NCBI RefSeq assembly: GCF_022965805.1
Contig: NC_133109.1
Span: 1,565,001-1,629,000 of the forward strand
Direction: 5' to 3'
Length of the DNA: 64,000 nt
From: Primulina eburnea
Taxonomy: Eukaryota; Streptophyta; Magnoliopsida; Lamiales; Gesneriaceae
Within the stretch, counting starts at the first letter, position 1; each line of letters starts with the position of its first letter. The notes under the pieces are model-generated. The model made no database searches. It had not been told where the DNA came from and was given only the letters and a program-made list of their open reading frames with translations. Positions 1-12,262 of the stretch are shown here, one piece after another. A program made the translations under genes and the position numbers.

Positions 1-2333
1 CAGTGATACTAAATGCGAAAAGTTTATATGATTCAACAATTCAATATTCAAAGAGATGAATAACCAACAAAAAGGATTTATCATGGCTTGTAATATGGTT
101 ATTTTCCAAAGAAAATGCTCAGGCTCGAAGTTGGCTCACTAGAGGTCTATAAATTAGGGTAGGGTCAAAAGAACGCCACATATGATGAAAAGAAAAGGTT
201 TGAACCTAATACCTTGTCATTTTCTTTATGAACCTAATCTACCACAATGTGTTAACAAAAACATGTATAACAATGAAAATTCTAGAAAAATCAAGAATGC
301 ATTACCAACACAAAATCAAAGAAAACAGATCATGATATAATGATTGTTCTTAAGCTCAAAGCTCACCAAAGAAAAATGATATGTGTGCTAAACTTCATAC
401 ACTTCTCATTTCAACACATTATCAAAAACAACTACATATAAATTAATGCAGTAGTAAGAATGCAAAATCAATTTCAAGCGAAGAAAACATCAAATTTTTT
501 TATAGACTTGCAACAGAAGCATTTAGGATTCGAATGAGAGAGATAACAAATAAACATTATATGTTTTATGGATCAAACATGCAGAAAAATTGAAAAATAG
601 AAATTGAAAATAGAAACAAAATATATACCATCTTTCGCTTCTAAATCAGACATTGTCCTCAATGTAAGATAAAATGTAATAAGAGATAAAAATTAAAAAA
701 AAATCAATAAAAATAAAAGAAAGGAAATTAACTCATCATGGGTTGTCTCCCAAGCAGCGTCTTTTTTTATTGTTGTTGTTTCGACTTCATTCTTTCTTGT
801 GACAAGTAATCAGTTATATCAAGAGTATTAAGATTACTTTCACCGAGAGGACTTTTCATGGATTCATAAATATTAAACTTTGCAATCTCATCATCAAATT
901 CCTCAGTAAGAGTACCACTATTAAATCTATGATAGACTTTGAAGCTTTCAAAAATGATCTTCCAGGAAAAATATGACTATTTAAATCATCATTTTCTATG
1001 TCAAACACATAAAAATTCGATTCACGAATTTTTTCGAAGAATTATACCTTAAACACGTCCCCAACGATTGAACCTACATTAACATATAACCGATATATAC
1101 ATCAATATATCACTTTTAAATCGACAAATACTAATTAAATTAAAACGGTTAAAATTCAAAAAATCGGTAGCTTACTACTCAAACTATAGCTGAAATTTTG
1201 GACCCGGAGATCGCAAGATCGGAACTTAAACTTGTCGCTAGGGGTCTCGGGTGGTCACACACCGGAAAGATTGGTCCGAGCTCGGCAAAAAGCTTAAAAT
1301 CTCGGCTGAAACTGAGTTGGAAATAGGGCTGGGTTCGGAAAGGCTTCAATACGCAACAACATGCTGCCAAGACATCAAGAAAATGAGGCCAAGATATCAC
1401 CTAGAATTCGAACACAAGCTCGCGCACAGAATGCAGCTGAAACAGGGCTCTCCTTTGTGTCTGTTCTTCCAATCCGAGGCAGAGAAGGTGACGCAAGGTT
1501 AAGGAAACAAGGTTGCTGGCTGTGCGGTCGGATCTCCGGTGAATGGACGGCACGTGACGGTGATTGGAGGTGAGACACGGAAGACCGACGGCTACATGGG
1601 AAATGGCTTGGGATTGGTTTCAAGAATAGCTTGTTCTTTTCTTTAAATGACAAGGTTATGTATAAGAATGTATAAAAGTAACATATTTAATATAAATTGA
1701 TTGATTACTAATAATATTAACTCATGTCCATTAATCCCGGTATTATACTTACTTTGCTATCGTGATTTATTTGAACTTCAGATGTATTTTATATTGTATT
1801 AACTTCGATATCATTAAATACATATTTTCAGCACATTTCTTTAATTTATTTGGCATGATTATTCTAACTATGTCGAATTGTCGGATAATTAATAAATATG
1901 TATATTTAAAAATAAATAAATATAATTGAAACTTAAGACGATTTCCTGGAGTTTTTGTTAAAATACAAAATATGAAAAAATTGAGAAGTGTAAATTATTA
2001 TCAAACAAACATATGTAAACAAGGTGAAACTTTGTTACTATTTTTTATTTATAAAAAAAAAAGGAAATCTATTGACCAATATACGACCATAATTATTGCC
2101 GTATTTTTTGCCAATTTTTGTTTAAAATTATGTAGGATACGAGGAATCATTCCTTCAATCTATATTAAATCCGAGGACTGGTTCCTCGGACTGTTATAGA
2201 AATTAAAATCTCCCATTTTGTTATCTTTGATTTAAAAAAAAAAAAAAAGATTTTACTTAATATGAGGAATGGTTCCTCGGATTGTCATAGAAATTAAAAA
2301 CCTCCCATTTTGTTATACATAGATAAAAGTTGG
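1..2333. other. Intergenic, no gene recognised
   Basis: No convincing coding exon is seen. Overlapping open frames of 60-92 codons at 1179-1653 exist on both strands in a locally G+C-richer patch, which argues against any of them. At about 735-765 the stretch GGTTGTCTCCCAAGCAGCG resembles, from memory, a conserved non-coding segment near the 3' end of some plant Gypsy elements read on the minus strand, so an old retroelement remnant is possible but unproven. At 2170-2226 and 2262-2318 a roughly 57-bp segment (core GGTTCCTCGGA...CTCCCATTTTGTTAT) occurs twice in direct orientation around a poly(A) run. Confidence 0.5.
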
Positions 2334-2520
2334 CAAAAACTTGTGTGAGACGGTCTCACGGATTGTATTTGTGAGACGGATCTCTTATTTGGGTCACCCA
2401 TTAAAAAGTATTACTTTTTATGCTAAGAGTATTACTTTTTATTGTGAATATGAGTAGGGTTGACCCGTCTCACGAATTATGATCCGTGAGACGGTCTCAC
2501 ATGAGACTCACTCATAAAAG
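2334..2520 (+). mobile_element. MITE-like repeat (GTGAGACGGTCTCAC family), copy 1
   Basis: A non-coding repeat of about 185 bp opens with CTTGTGTGAGACGGTCTCAC and closes with GTGAGACGGTCTCACATGAG. Its ends are therefore inverted and each end is itself palindromic. The middle holds TCTTATTTGGGTCA, a repeated AAGTATTACTTTTTATG motif and GGTAGGGTTGACC-like sequence. Further copies lie near 34.2, 34.5, 58.2-59.0 and 63.5 kb. There is no coding capacity. The copy in the 58-59 kb region has an empty paralogous site, which shows the family is mobile. I cannot assign it to a superfamily. Confidence 0.6.
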
Positions 2521-2899
2521 TTTACAATATTTTATTTTTTTAAAAAAAAAAAACCCCTTGGATTTGTTGCTCTATGTGTTCATGTCAGCATAATGTCAAC
2601 TTTGATTTCCTCAGCCGATACGTGTAGTGCAGCTGCAAGTGCGGATTATTCTATAATCCACTTGATGTGAGTGGATTATCCACCATTCGCACATCCAAAG
2701 AAAGATAGAATAATTCATGCAAATTGTTCCAAAGTCAACCGTACTTGAATGTTGTACATGTACTGTATAGCAGCAGTACATATTTTTGGTGTCGGTAAAA
2801 AAAAACAATTGGTAGATTTTTGAGTATTTTTGCGATGTTCCGTTATCTAAATGTCGTTCTTTGTCAAATGAAAAAACAAAATCATTAACTTAACAAGAT

Positions 2900-2962
2900 T
2901 CATTATCCAAAATCTTGCTGTTCATACTAAACTATCCAAAATCTTGCTGTTCATACTAAACT
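2900..2962. repeat. Short tandem duplication
   Basis: A roughly 30-bp segment (ATCCAAAATCTTGCTGTTCA followed by TACTAAAC) is present twice head to tail in the distal upstream region of the ferric reductase gene. It is a small local duplication with no other recognisable content. Confidence 0.75.
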
Positions 2963-3073
2963 ACAGATGGACACTACACTAAATGAAACCACTCTTAAAC
3001 AAAAGAAAATATTGTACACTACATATATAGATATGTGTGTGTATTTATGACTTTTCCTGAGCATAAAAGACAA

Positions 3074-3079
3074 CACGTG
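3074..3079. promoter_or_regulatory. G-box CACGTG upstream of the ferric reductase gene
   Basis: A perfect CACGTG lies 242 bp before the proposed start codon. bHLH factors bind this motif, and bHLH proteins (FIT and partners) are known to control Arabidopsis FRO2. The link to this gene is inference, because a six-base site can occur by chance. Confidence 0.35.
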
Positions 3080-3249
3080 ACCTTAATGATTTGACATTAA
3101 TTAAATAACTCAACTTGTTCCATTACATCACGGTTTTAGATGCCTGAAAAACGAACTCACAGTGTTGAAATCCTTGTAATACAGCATGAAACATGCTTTT
3201 TCTTCGACTTTACATATAATACTGATTGAATAGATTTTTTGGATTGTCC

Positions 3250-3257
3250 TATATATA
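3250..3257 (+). promoter_or_regulatory. Probable TATA box of the ferric reductase gene
   Basis: TATATATA lies 64 bp upstream of the ATG at 3321. That implies a 5' leader of roughly 30-40 nt. No start codon lies between this box and 3321 in a position that would compete strongly. Confidence 0.5.
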
Positions 3258-3320
3258 CAAGAAACGAAATTTGATACATGTAATGAGATAAATAATCCTA
3301 GATTACACACACTGAAAAAT

Positions 3321-6300
3321 ATGAAATTCCAAGCATCATGGCAGATGTTTTTCCTTGTGGTGTTTGTAGGGTATATTTTCATGTGGACTATGCTTCCGAC
3401 AAAACTTTACCACAATTCTTGGACTCCCAAGTTGGAAGAAAGTCTCAACTCCACTTACTTCAGAGAACAAGGTCTAATCTTTGATTCAGTACTGTGGGAT
3501 ATTGCAATTGATGCTAGCTTTATTTCATCTTTTAATTTCCTTAGCTTGACTACCATATGGTGTATGTAAACATGCACATATAAATGCTTTTTCAGGGACA
3601 AATCTTCTTTTATTTAGTTTTCCTATCATGCTTATCGCCGTTCTTGGATGCGTGTACCTACATTTGATGAAGAAATCGAACTACCAGAGGTTTGTTGGTT
3701 TTTATTTGTTAACGTTTTCAATATTACGTATCTTATCTTTCTCTAATCAAAGGTATAATAAAATTTTGAGCTGTTTATCTATGCTTTCTCCGACGAACGT
3801 GTGAGTTCATGACTAAGTTTCCAGTTCGGTTACGGTTTAGACCAAATTGTATGACTTGGGTCTGATATTTTAATGACTGATCGAGCGTGACATCCAAACA
3901 GTAATCGGATCTCTCTTCATCCTCTGAGACGTCCAGCGCTGGTAATGGCGCCGTTGGGAATAGTTAATGCAGTGGAACTTACATTTGCAGCCATGTTTGT
4001 GGCACTTCTTATCTGGTCCTTGGCGAACTATTTGCATATCAGCTTTGGGCATATCCACATGTACATGATACCAGGAGAGAAAGTGTATGTTTCTAAACCT
4101 ATTGAAAACTTTAATCAATCCGACTTCTCTCTTGTGGTTCATGTTACACTACCTTTGATGCATAAGCATTGAGACGTATAGGGGAATGTTACAGATGCTT
4201 GATGTATGTGATAGAAAAGATTATCATTTTCTTGGATATTGTAGTTGGCAAGAGAAGTTTCGTAGCATATCACTGAGGCTTGGATACATCGGAAACACAT
4301 GTTGGGCGTTTCTGTTTTTCCCCGTGGCACGGGGGTCGTCTCTCTTGCCTCTGTTAGGCCTAACATCAGAGTCTAGCATCAAATATCACATTTGGCTAGG
4401 CCATATTTCAAATACTCTTTTTGCAGCCCACGCCATTGGATATATCATATTCTGGGCAATGACAGATCAAATGATCCTGGTAAAATTCATATATTTAACC
4501 CTTATGAGCGTTTTATTGTCTTGTACAAAATGTTCATACTTTTAGTGGTCGGATTGATGACAAAAGCATAGATATAATACCACAAAAACTTTGTATTGCA
4601 GATGCTTGAATGGAGCAGTACTTATTTATCAAATGTAGCCGGAGTTATCGCATTTGTTGTGATGTTAGGGATGTGGGTTACCAGCTTTGATCGCGTTAGG
4701 AGGAAAGCGTTCGAAGTTTTCTTCTACTCACACCATCTGTATACTATCTTTATGTTCTTCTATATGTTGCACGTTGGAGTAGCATACATGTGTTTGATTC
4801 TTCCTGGAATCTTTCTGTTCTTGATCGATCGATACTTGAGGTTCTTGCAATCTAGGCACAAGTCGAGACTGGTTTCAACTCGCCTTTTGCCTAATGGTAC
4901 ATTGGAGCTTACCTTCGCCAAGAATCCAGGTGAACTCATAGTGATCACCATTTCGCAATACATCAACTCTTTTTATTAAGCCCATAAACAAAGGGCTAAT
5001 CCTGAAGAAAACTATAGCCACTTCCCATATAAAATGAAACTGAAATTTCACGTGTAATTTTAAATGTAAATACATACTTATGCCTGCAAATGCATGAAAT
5101 ACATGTTTCATCTTTACTTGCATCTTGTTTGTAGATCTGAGTTACAGTCCCGCGAGTATCTTATTTGTTCGTGTTCCAAGCATCTGCAAGTTGCAGTGGC
5201 ATCCATTTACTATGATTTCAAACTCTAACCTGGAGCCACATACTTTAAGTATTGCAATTAAAAGCGAGGGAAGTTGGACTCAAAAGCTTTACAAACAGCT
5301 TTCTTCTTCTACTACTTCTTCGGATCGTCTTGAAGTATCAACTGAAGGACCTTATGGACCTGCATCATTTAATTTTCTAAGGTAGTTAAGCACAATATCT
5401 ATATAGAATCACATACATAATTTGTAATTCATTTGAATAATAGATAACTATAGGTGTAAGCGCTTCAATTCGCTCTTCAATTCACTCAATCAGAGAGCAT
5501 CTGAATCGAAGTTCAAGTCAATTTAGATATTGTCGGAGCATGATTTGCCTGAGCCTCTCTTCGAGTCAAGCTCGAATATATACTATTCAAGATAGCTCAA
5601 CATTTCTCATCGAGCTACTTGATTCAAGTCTTAATAAATTGATTTTTGAAAAAAGAATTACATTTTTTGTTCGGTAGGTTTGTACTAAGGAAGTTATAAT
5701 TTTTACAGGCACGAGTCATTGGTGATGATCAGCGGAGGAAGTGGCATTGCTCCATTCATCTCCATGATACGTGAAATCATTCACTCAACCACAACAAAAT
5801 CCACCATTAGAGCTGATCCAAATATTCTTCTAGTCTCAGCCTTCAAGAACACAACCGATCTCACAATACTCGACCTTTTGCTCCCTTTTTCCGGCACCTC
5901 TTTGAATCTCTCCGAACTACAACTACAGATTGAAGCGTACGTCACGAGAGAAAACGAAAAACCCTTGGAAGATTCCAAGAAACAGATCCAAACTAAACTG
6001 TTCAAGCCCAATCCAATGGATGCACCTATTTCCCCAATTCTTGGCAAGAACAGCTGGCTCTGTCTAGCCACCATAATATCATCATCATTTGTCTTGTTTT
6101 TGATAACTTTAGGCCTTGTTACGCGTTACCGTATCTATCCCGTGGAACGTAGAGGGGAGAATTACCATTACAGCTTCAAGATTCTTTGGTACATGTTTCT
6201 TGTATGTGTTTGTATTTTTGTGGCCGCTAGTGTTGTTTTATTGTGGCAAAAGAGGAAGATTTCTGCTGAAGGGAAGCAGATTCAGAATTTCGAATACACG

Positions 6301-6820
6301 AAACCAACAATGTCGCCTGCTTCTTGGTTATGTGGTGTGGATACGGAACTCGAGAGCCTTCCTCATCAGTCTCTTGTTCAGTCTACTAAGGTGCATTTTG
6401 GTGCAAGACCTGATCTAAAGAGTAAGTGCTCTCTTGATTCTAGTTTGAAATCTTTTCCATTGCATTCCCATCAATTCATGCCCGGAATTAAACGTGCGCG
6501 TCATCTCAAAATCTATAGAATACAACTCAAAATTTAGCTATATATATACACATTCATTTCTTCACTTGTAATTTGATTAAAAGCATTAGAGACATCAAAC
6601 AAGGTCTTAATGCTTTCCGACTGTGCTCCCGAAAATATTGAGAGATGTTTGATTATGGTTGATACAATGATGCATGGCAGGAATACTTCTTGAATGCAAA
6701 GGATCTGACGTTGGGGTTTTGGTTTGCGGCCCGAAGAGCATGAGACATGAAGTTGCTAGAATATGCGCATCTGGTTCGGCCAAAAACCTGCATTTTGAGT
6801 CCATCAGTTTCAGTTGGTGA
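3321..6820 (+). CDS. FRO: Ferric reductase oxidase (FRO family), 8 exons, 696 aa
   Basis: Membrane flavocytochrome predicted to move electrons from cytosolic NADPH through FAD and two haems to reduce Fe(III), or Cu(II), chelates. Exons by GT-AG and frame: 3321-3471, 3596-3689, 3902-4084, 4245-4479, 4602-4929, 5135-5381, 5709-6421, 6681-6820. The joined frame is open and 696 codons long, normal for the family. Visible: N-terminal hydrophobic segment; haem ligand pairs H191/H205 (HX13H) and H265/H278 (HX12H); FAD motif HPFT at 353-356; GPYG at 402-405; nucleotide-binding SGGSGIAP at 421-428; more membrane segments around 520-590; CGPKSM at 666-671; terminal SISFSW. Reading through the donor after 6421 would give a false stop at 6537 and lose the conserved end. 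Intron 6 contains AT-rich and CTCGAAT-type repeat sequence. Which FRO paralogue this is cannot be decided here, nor the target membrane. Confidence 0.93.
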
Positions 6821-7029
6821 TGATGCTTGAATATAAAGTTGAATATGTATATTCTTTAATTAGGGTTTGTTTATATATATATGGTTGCATGCGTGATATT
6901 TGGCTTGTGAGTGAAGCATATATAATTTTACAAGTGTGAAATAAATTTTGGTCTTGAATTGTCTCTATTGTTGCAACACAATTGAGTTCTTTGATTTGCG
7001 ACAAAAAATTCTCAAAATGATGACATATA
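6821..7029 (+). other. 3' flank of the ferric reductase gene
   Basis: AT-rich sequence between the stop codon and the Copia insertion. It probably holds the 3' UTR and polyadenylation signals, but no single AATAAA-type hexamer is compelling. The Copia insertion begins 210 bp after the stop, so it could alter 3'-end formation. That effect is inference. Confidence 0.4.
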
Positions 7030-7503
7030 TGTTAGGTAAGGTTTATTTAATGTGGTGGGGCCCACATATTAAATAAAATAATAATAAAACTTATTTCGCA
7101 CATCGAAAGAATTTACAAACTGATCGTAGGAATTAGTTATAAATAGAGCTCAATTCCTTCAGTTATTGTATCTCAAAATCAAAAGCTTTTCAGCTTTGAT
7201 AAAAAGAGAGTGCATAGAAAAAAAGATTGTATTTTTTCTTGAGTGTGGGAATTCTCTTTTGTGAGTTAGAGAAAATATTTTCTCGGTATACTCGGGGTTG
7301 GGATCGTGAGATATTGAGTGTATTGGTGTATACACTTGTTTGTAATATTTCTTCCGGTTATAAAAGTTGCAGTGCTCCGTGGACGTAGCTTATATTGGGT
7401 GAACCACGTAAATCTTTGTGTTCTTGTTGGTTGTTTTATTCCGCAATTTTTTGGCACTATATTATCATCGTGATTGGCATCATTTCGGGGTAATTCCCCA
7501 ACA
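7030..7503 (+). repeat. 5' LTR of the Tnt1-like Copia element
   Basis: 474 bp from TGTTAGGTAAGG to CCCCAACA. TATAAATAGAGC near 7139 is a plausible promoter box. It lacks the extra CCCACATATCC-type block seen in the 3' copy. Confidence 0.9.
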
Positions 7504-7627
7504 ACTGGTATCAGAGCCTTGTTGTGAAAATTCTTAAGAATTCTGAGTATGCTCTGTGATTGCAGCTTTGTCTGATCTTCCATATCAGAAAAGATTTTTT
7601 TGATTTTCTGTTAAGGCTAGAGAAGTG

Positions 7628-9870
7628 ATGGCCGGAGATGATGGATCGGGACCGGGAATCAACAAGTTCGACGGAACAGATTTTTCGTTCTGGCGGTTAC
7701 AGATTAGAGATTATCTGTATAGCAGGAAGTTGCATCAACCTCTATCAGGAAAGAAACCGAAAAAGATGGAGGATGATGACTGGAAGCTTCTTGACCGACA
7801 AGTGTTAGGTGTGATACGACTGCATTTTATCGGACATGTACGAGAAGCCATCAGCAAGCAACAAAGTGCATCTCATGAAAAAGTTATTCAACTTGAAAAT
7901 GGGAGAAGGTTCTTCGGTGGCTAAACACATCAATGAGTTCAACACGATTGTTTCTCAGCTAACATCGGTTGAAATTAATTTTGATGATGAGATTCGTGCA
8001 CTTATTCTTTTGGCGTCTTTACCAAATGTTTGGGAACCAATGCGGGCAGCGGTTAGCAACTCTGTTGGAAAAAAAAAAAAAAAAAAATCTACTATTCAAT
8101 GATGTCAGAGATCAAATTCTTGCCGAGGAAGTTCGCAAGATGGATTCTGGTGAAGGAACATCATCAAGTTCTGCTCTAAATCTCGACAACAGAGGAAGAG
8201 GCAGGAGTGGCGAAAAGAGTTTTAACCAATGGCATGGTGGATCCAAGTCAAGAAATGGAAAAGACAAAAGCAACTTTGAAAAGAATGTGAAGTGCTGGAG
8301 CTGTGGTGAGACTGGTCACTTGAAAAAGAATTGCAAATCAACAAGGAACAACGCTAATGTTGTTACTGAGGAGGTACATGATGCTCTATTACTATCCATG
8401 GAAAGCCCGGTTGATTCTTGGGTTATGGACTCGGGAGTTTCGTTTCATACCACTGGTAATCATAATGTATTCGATAATTACATTGTGGGAGATTACGGAA
8501 ATGTTTTCCTGGCTGATGGAAAACCTTTGGAAATAATTGGTATGGGTGATATCCAGATGAAGATGACAAATGGATCTGTCTGGAAAATCAACAAAGTAAG
8601 GCATGTACCAAAGTTGACACACAATCTGATTTCAGTGGGACAGCTTGACGACGAAGGTCATAAGGTGACCTTTGGTGATGGTTCCTGGAAAGTGAAAAAG
8701 GGAGCCATGATTGTTGCTCGAGGAAATAAAACTGGAACACTTTATATGACTTCCAGTTTGAGAGATAAATTAGCGGATGTGGATGCTGGAGGTAATTCAA
8801 GTCTATGGCATAGTAGGCTTGGGAAACGAGTGAGAAGAGAATGAAGATGCTTGTTTCAAACGGAAAGCTACCGGAATTAAAGATCGTTGAACACAAGCTG
8901 TGTGAAGCTGTATTTTTGGAAAGCAGAAAAATGTGAGCTTTTCAAAAGAGGTCAGAGAACCGATATCGGTGGATTTGGAGCTGGTACATACTGATGTATG
9001 TGGACCATCTCCTGTGACATCCCTTGGAGAACACTCAAGATATTATGGCACTACTGTTGACGATTCGAGCAGGAAATTTTGGGTTTATTTTGTGGAAAAT
9101 AAATCGGATGTTTGTGAGACCTTTAAACAGTGGGAGTTAGCCATGGAAGATGTGATGAGATTTTAAATAGCAAGTGGGAGTACCAGTTAGAACATGACGG
9201 TAGCAAGCGGTACAAAGAAATACTTGTTGTAAAATGTGAAAAGGAAGTCATTGGTTACACTGATATTTTCTCTCTGGTGGTAAAGTTAACTACTATCAGG
9301 ACTGTACTTGGATTGATGGTAAAAGAAGATTTACATCTTGAACAATTAGATGTAAAGACGATGTTTCTTCATGGTGAGCTAGATGAAGAAATGAATCAAT
9401 CACAGGGATTTGAAGTACGAGGGAAAGAAAAAATGGTGTGCAAACTTCAGAAGAGCTTGTATGGTCTCAAACAAGCTCCAAGACAGTGGTACAAGAAGTT
9501 TGATGATGTAATGAATAATGATGGTTTTTTGAGGTATCAGGCTGATCACTGTTGTCATGTGAAGCTTGATGGTTATTATATCATACTACTGATATATGTA
9601 GATGATATGTTGATAGCAGGATCTTGTCTGGAGGATATTGATAAACTCGAGAAAGAGTTATCAAGAGAATTTGCTTTGAAGGATTTGGATGCTGCAAAAC
9701 AAATCCTTGGACTGGGGATCCTTAGAGATCGGGTGAATGGAGTCTTGAAGCTTGAGAAGATTCCTGAAAGCAAGAATCCAGCTGATATGCTCACGAAGGC
9801 TGTTATCATTGAAAAACTGAAGTTGTGTTTGACTTCAGTTGGTCTCCTAGGACTAACAAAGGAGGTATGA
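7628..9870 (+). pseudogene. Broken Copia gag-pol polyprotein
   Basis: Gag starts at the ATG at 7628 and runs about 98 codons before its frame is lost. Gag continues in the next frame from about 7836 (MYEKPSAS...), then shifts again at the poly(A) run at 8070-8088. The third frame carries a CCHC zinc knuckle (CWSCGETGHLKKNC) near 8295-8335 and the protease motif DSG near 8430, where the usual SGAS reads SGVS. Integrase is reduced to the GAG-prefix start and a short core piece at 8960-9165. The reverse transcriptase at 9240-9770 has YGLKQAPRQW and YVDD. Most of RNase H is deleted, leaving only its ending (SKNPADMLTK). Frameshifts and deletions mean no functional polyprotein can be made. Confidence 0.9.
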
Positions 9871-9927
9871 GCTGCTGCACTGATGGTGTGAAGACATGAT
9901 TGGAATCAAGTCTTCAAGTGGGAGAAT

Positions 9928-10414
9928 TGTTAGGTAAGGTTTATTTAATGTGGTGAGGCCCACATATTAAATAAAATAGTAATAAAACTTCTTTCCCACA
10001 TATCCCACATCGAAAGAATTTACAAAACTGATCGTAGGAATTAGTTATAAATAGAGCTCAATTCCTTCAGTTATTGTATCTCAAAATCAAAAGTTTTTCA
10101 ACTTTGATAAAAAGAGAGTGCATAGAAAAAAAAAGAATATATTTTTTTCTTGAGTGCGGGAATTCTCTTTTGTGAGTTAGAGAAAATATTTTCTCGGTAT
10201 ACTCGGGGTTGGGATCGTGAGATATTGAGTGTATTGGTGTATACACTTGTTGTAATATTTCTTCCGGTTATAAAAGTTGTAGTGCTCCGTGGACGTAGCC
10301 TATATTGGGTGAACCACGTAAATCTTTGTGTTCTTTTTGGTTGTTTTATTCCGCAATTTTTTGGCACTTATATTATCATCGTGATTGGCATCATTTCGGA
10401 GTAATTCCCCAACA
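9928..10414 (+). repeat. 3' LTR of the Tnt1-like Copia element
   Basis: 487 bp, same ends as the 5' LTR. It differs by scattered substitutions and small indels, including an extra CCCACATAT segment near 10000. Confidence 0.9.
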
Positions 10415-10910
10415 ATAGAAGCTCAAAAAAAAACAACAAAAAATTATTATAGCCTAAATACAAAGACCGAAAGAAATTATACTTTTGGTTCTCTACATGA
10501 CTCGTAGTATTTTACTTTGTCATTTGAAATTTGGGGAAGTAATAAGTAATAATTTTTTTAAAATCTCATATTAGTGCTAAAAAAAGTGTACAGGTTTGTT
10601 TTAACCTTATCATATATTTTTCTATTTCACTTTAATAAAACATGACTCTTTCTATTCTTCATCCTCTCCCGACCCCATTGTAGAAAAACCTAGTCGCGCG
10701 GCTGTTGTTCTTCGAGAAAACGCGCTCCACCGCCACTGAACCTCTTGGCTTCCATTTTAGCTGTTCGTGTTAGAACTAGCGCCTCACTTCACTCTCCCGT
10801 AGATTCCACTCTGAGTAACACAATGCTGAATTAAACAAAAATGACGATGGAGGAGGCCAAAAAAACCAACCAGACGTACATCAGAAAGTAGAGCAACTCC
10901 ATCTGCATCT
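10415..10910. other. Intergenic, nothing recognised
   Basis: AT-rich flank followed by a moderately G+C-rich stretch (10675-10860) without a convincing open frame. The second part may be upstream sequence of the poly(A)-binding-protein fragment that follows. Confidence 0.4.
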
Positions 10911-11122
10911 GCCCAGAAAGATATTGAGAAGCTTAATGGCATGCTGTTGAATGGAAAGCACGTATATGTGGGACCCTTCCTTCCTAAGCAAGAAAAAAAA
11001 TGTCAGTCGACAAGATAGTATTCACCATTGTGTGTGTGAAAAATCTTTCTGAAACAACAACCGAAGAAGACATTAAAAATACATTTGTTGAATTTGGATC
11101 ACTCACCAGTACTGTGTTGGAT
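10911..11122 (+). pseudogene. Poly(A)-binding protein fragment (RRM2-RRM3 junction)
   Basis: Translation of 10911-10995 gives an LNGMLLNGKHVYVGPF segment, the conserved end of RRM2 in cytoplasmic poly(A)-binding proteins. After a stop and a frame change, 11030-11122 reads VKNLSETTTEEDIKNTF, the start of RRM3. The order and spacing match PABP, and no intron separates the pieces. Stops and a frameshift make it non-functional. It could be a processed copy or a transposon-carried scrap; no poly(A) tail or target duplication is visible because too little of the gene remains. Confidence 0.8.
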
Positions 11123-12262
11123 TATATATATAATCTATAATTAGGTTGTGTGTTAATGTACTTTTTATTTGTGTGAATGGATATTGGAGAATGATGGATT
11201 TGTCCTGTGAAAATAAAAGTGGTATAAGTAAATTTATATTGAGTTACACTTATGAAAGTGTATGAATTATTTTCAAGGGGTTCTCTCTCGCACTCGCCTA
11301 CGTAGGGGTGCAAATCAAGGGCTCGGTATATACTAGAAAATACTTAACTTGTGTGCAAGCATACGAACGCGACCTAGATGCATCGAATCTCGGACCGATC
11401 AAGGTTTTCTGGAAAAGAGACATTTCACATGCCCTTTGAGACCTTCCACCTGACCCAAGCTCTCTAACACACCAGGCTAATCAACTCATTCCTCGTTCCT
11501 ACGTTTCTCTCTCGCTCTGTTCAAGCTGCTTGTGGTTTTGCTGATTGTGTTTAGTTACTAATTCAGTTCGCCTGCATAGTGATTTTGTGCTATTATTGCT
11601 ACATGTATCCCCACTGTATCTTGGAAACAGTCGTTCATTTTGATCTTCGAAGTACATATAAGAGGGAATGTATTTATTTTAAGAAAATTGTACTTGTTAT
11701 AAACCTCGGCTTGATTTACATTTCCTTTTGTTTTTATACACACTGTATTTATAATTCCAATTGCATATAAGATATATCTTTTATTTCATGTTTTATCTTT
11801 ATGTACCCAAGATTGTGTTGTTCATTGTTCTTTTCTTTGTTTTACTGGTCAAGGGCCGTAGGTAGGTAAAGCATGAGTCGTAGCTCATTCATATACATCG
11901 TCATTCATAGAATATCTCACTCCTAGAAAGTGGTTTCTTTCACCTCTCCCAACACTTGAACATGGGACTTCCAAACTTTAGTACATAAATTCCTATAGTG
12001 TTGTACGACCACCCCTTTATTCCCCTATTTTCCCAGTTCTTGGCAAGAATAGCTGACTATGTCTTCCTTAACAAATTCATTCACCAAACTCAAAAAAAAA
12101 TGGCACATCAAAATCTCAATATATATTTATTTTCTATAAAAAAAATTATATATATATATATATATATATGTATAATTAAAAGAATATTTAAAAAAATTGG
12201 GGGCCATATGGAGGATCCGCCACTGCAAACAAGATAAAGGCATAAAATCTCTAAGTAATAAT
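11123..12262. other. Intergenic, no gene recognised
   Basis: About 1.1 kb with no coding exon I can support. A (TA)n run lies near 12150-12170, and at 12195-12228 the phrase GGATCCGCCACTG follows a purine-rich stretch, as in common plant repeat debris. Confidence 0.4.

Larger units (their letters stand above)
7030..10414 (+). mobile_element. Internally deleted Ty1/Copia retrotransposon (Tnt1-like)
   Basis: A 3.4-kb LTR element with TGTTAGG...CCCCAACA ends. A primer-binding site TGGTATCAGAGCC lies two bases after the 5' LTR, and the purine tract AAGTGGGAGAA precedes the 3' LTR. Flanks ATATA (7025-7029) and ATAGA (10415-10419) fit a 5-bp TSD with one change. The protein order gag, protease, integrase, reverse transcriptase, RNase H is that of Copia. 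Large parts of integrase and RNase H are missing and the frame is broken repeatedly, so it is non-autonomous. The LTRs differ in length (474 and 487 bp), so the insertion is not recent. Confidence 0.92.

Noticed and set aside
1179..1653. Four overlapping open frames on both strands
   Set aside because: No recognisable protein, no splice context, and mutually exclusive frames of similar length.
5719..6537. A 272-codon reading of the ferric reductase ending at 6537
   Set aside because: The strong donor at 6422 and acceptor at 6680 restore the conserved GVLVCGPKSM...SISFSW end, so 6537 is an intronic stop.
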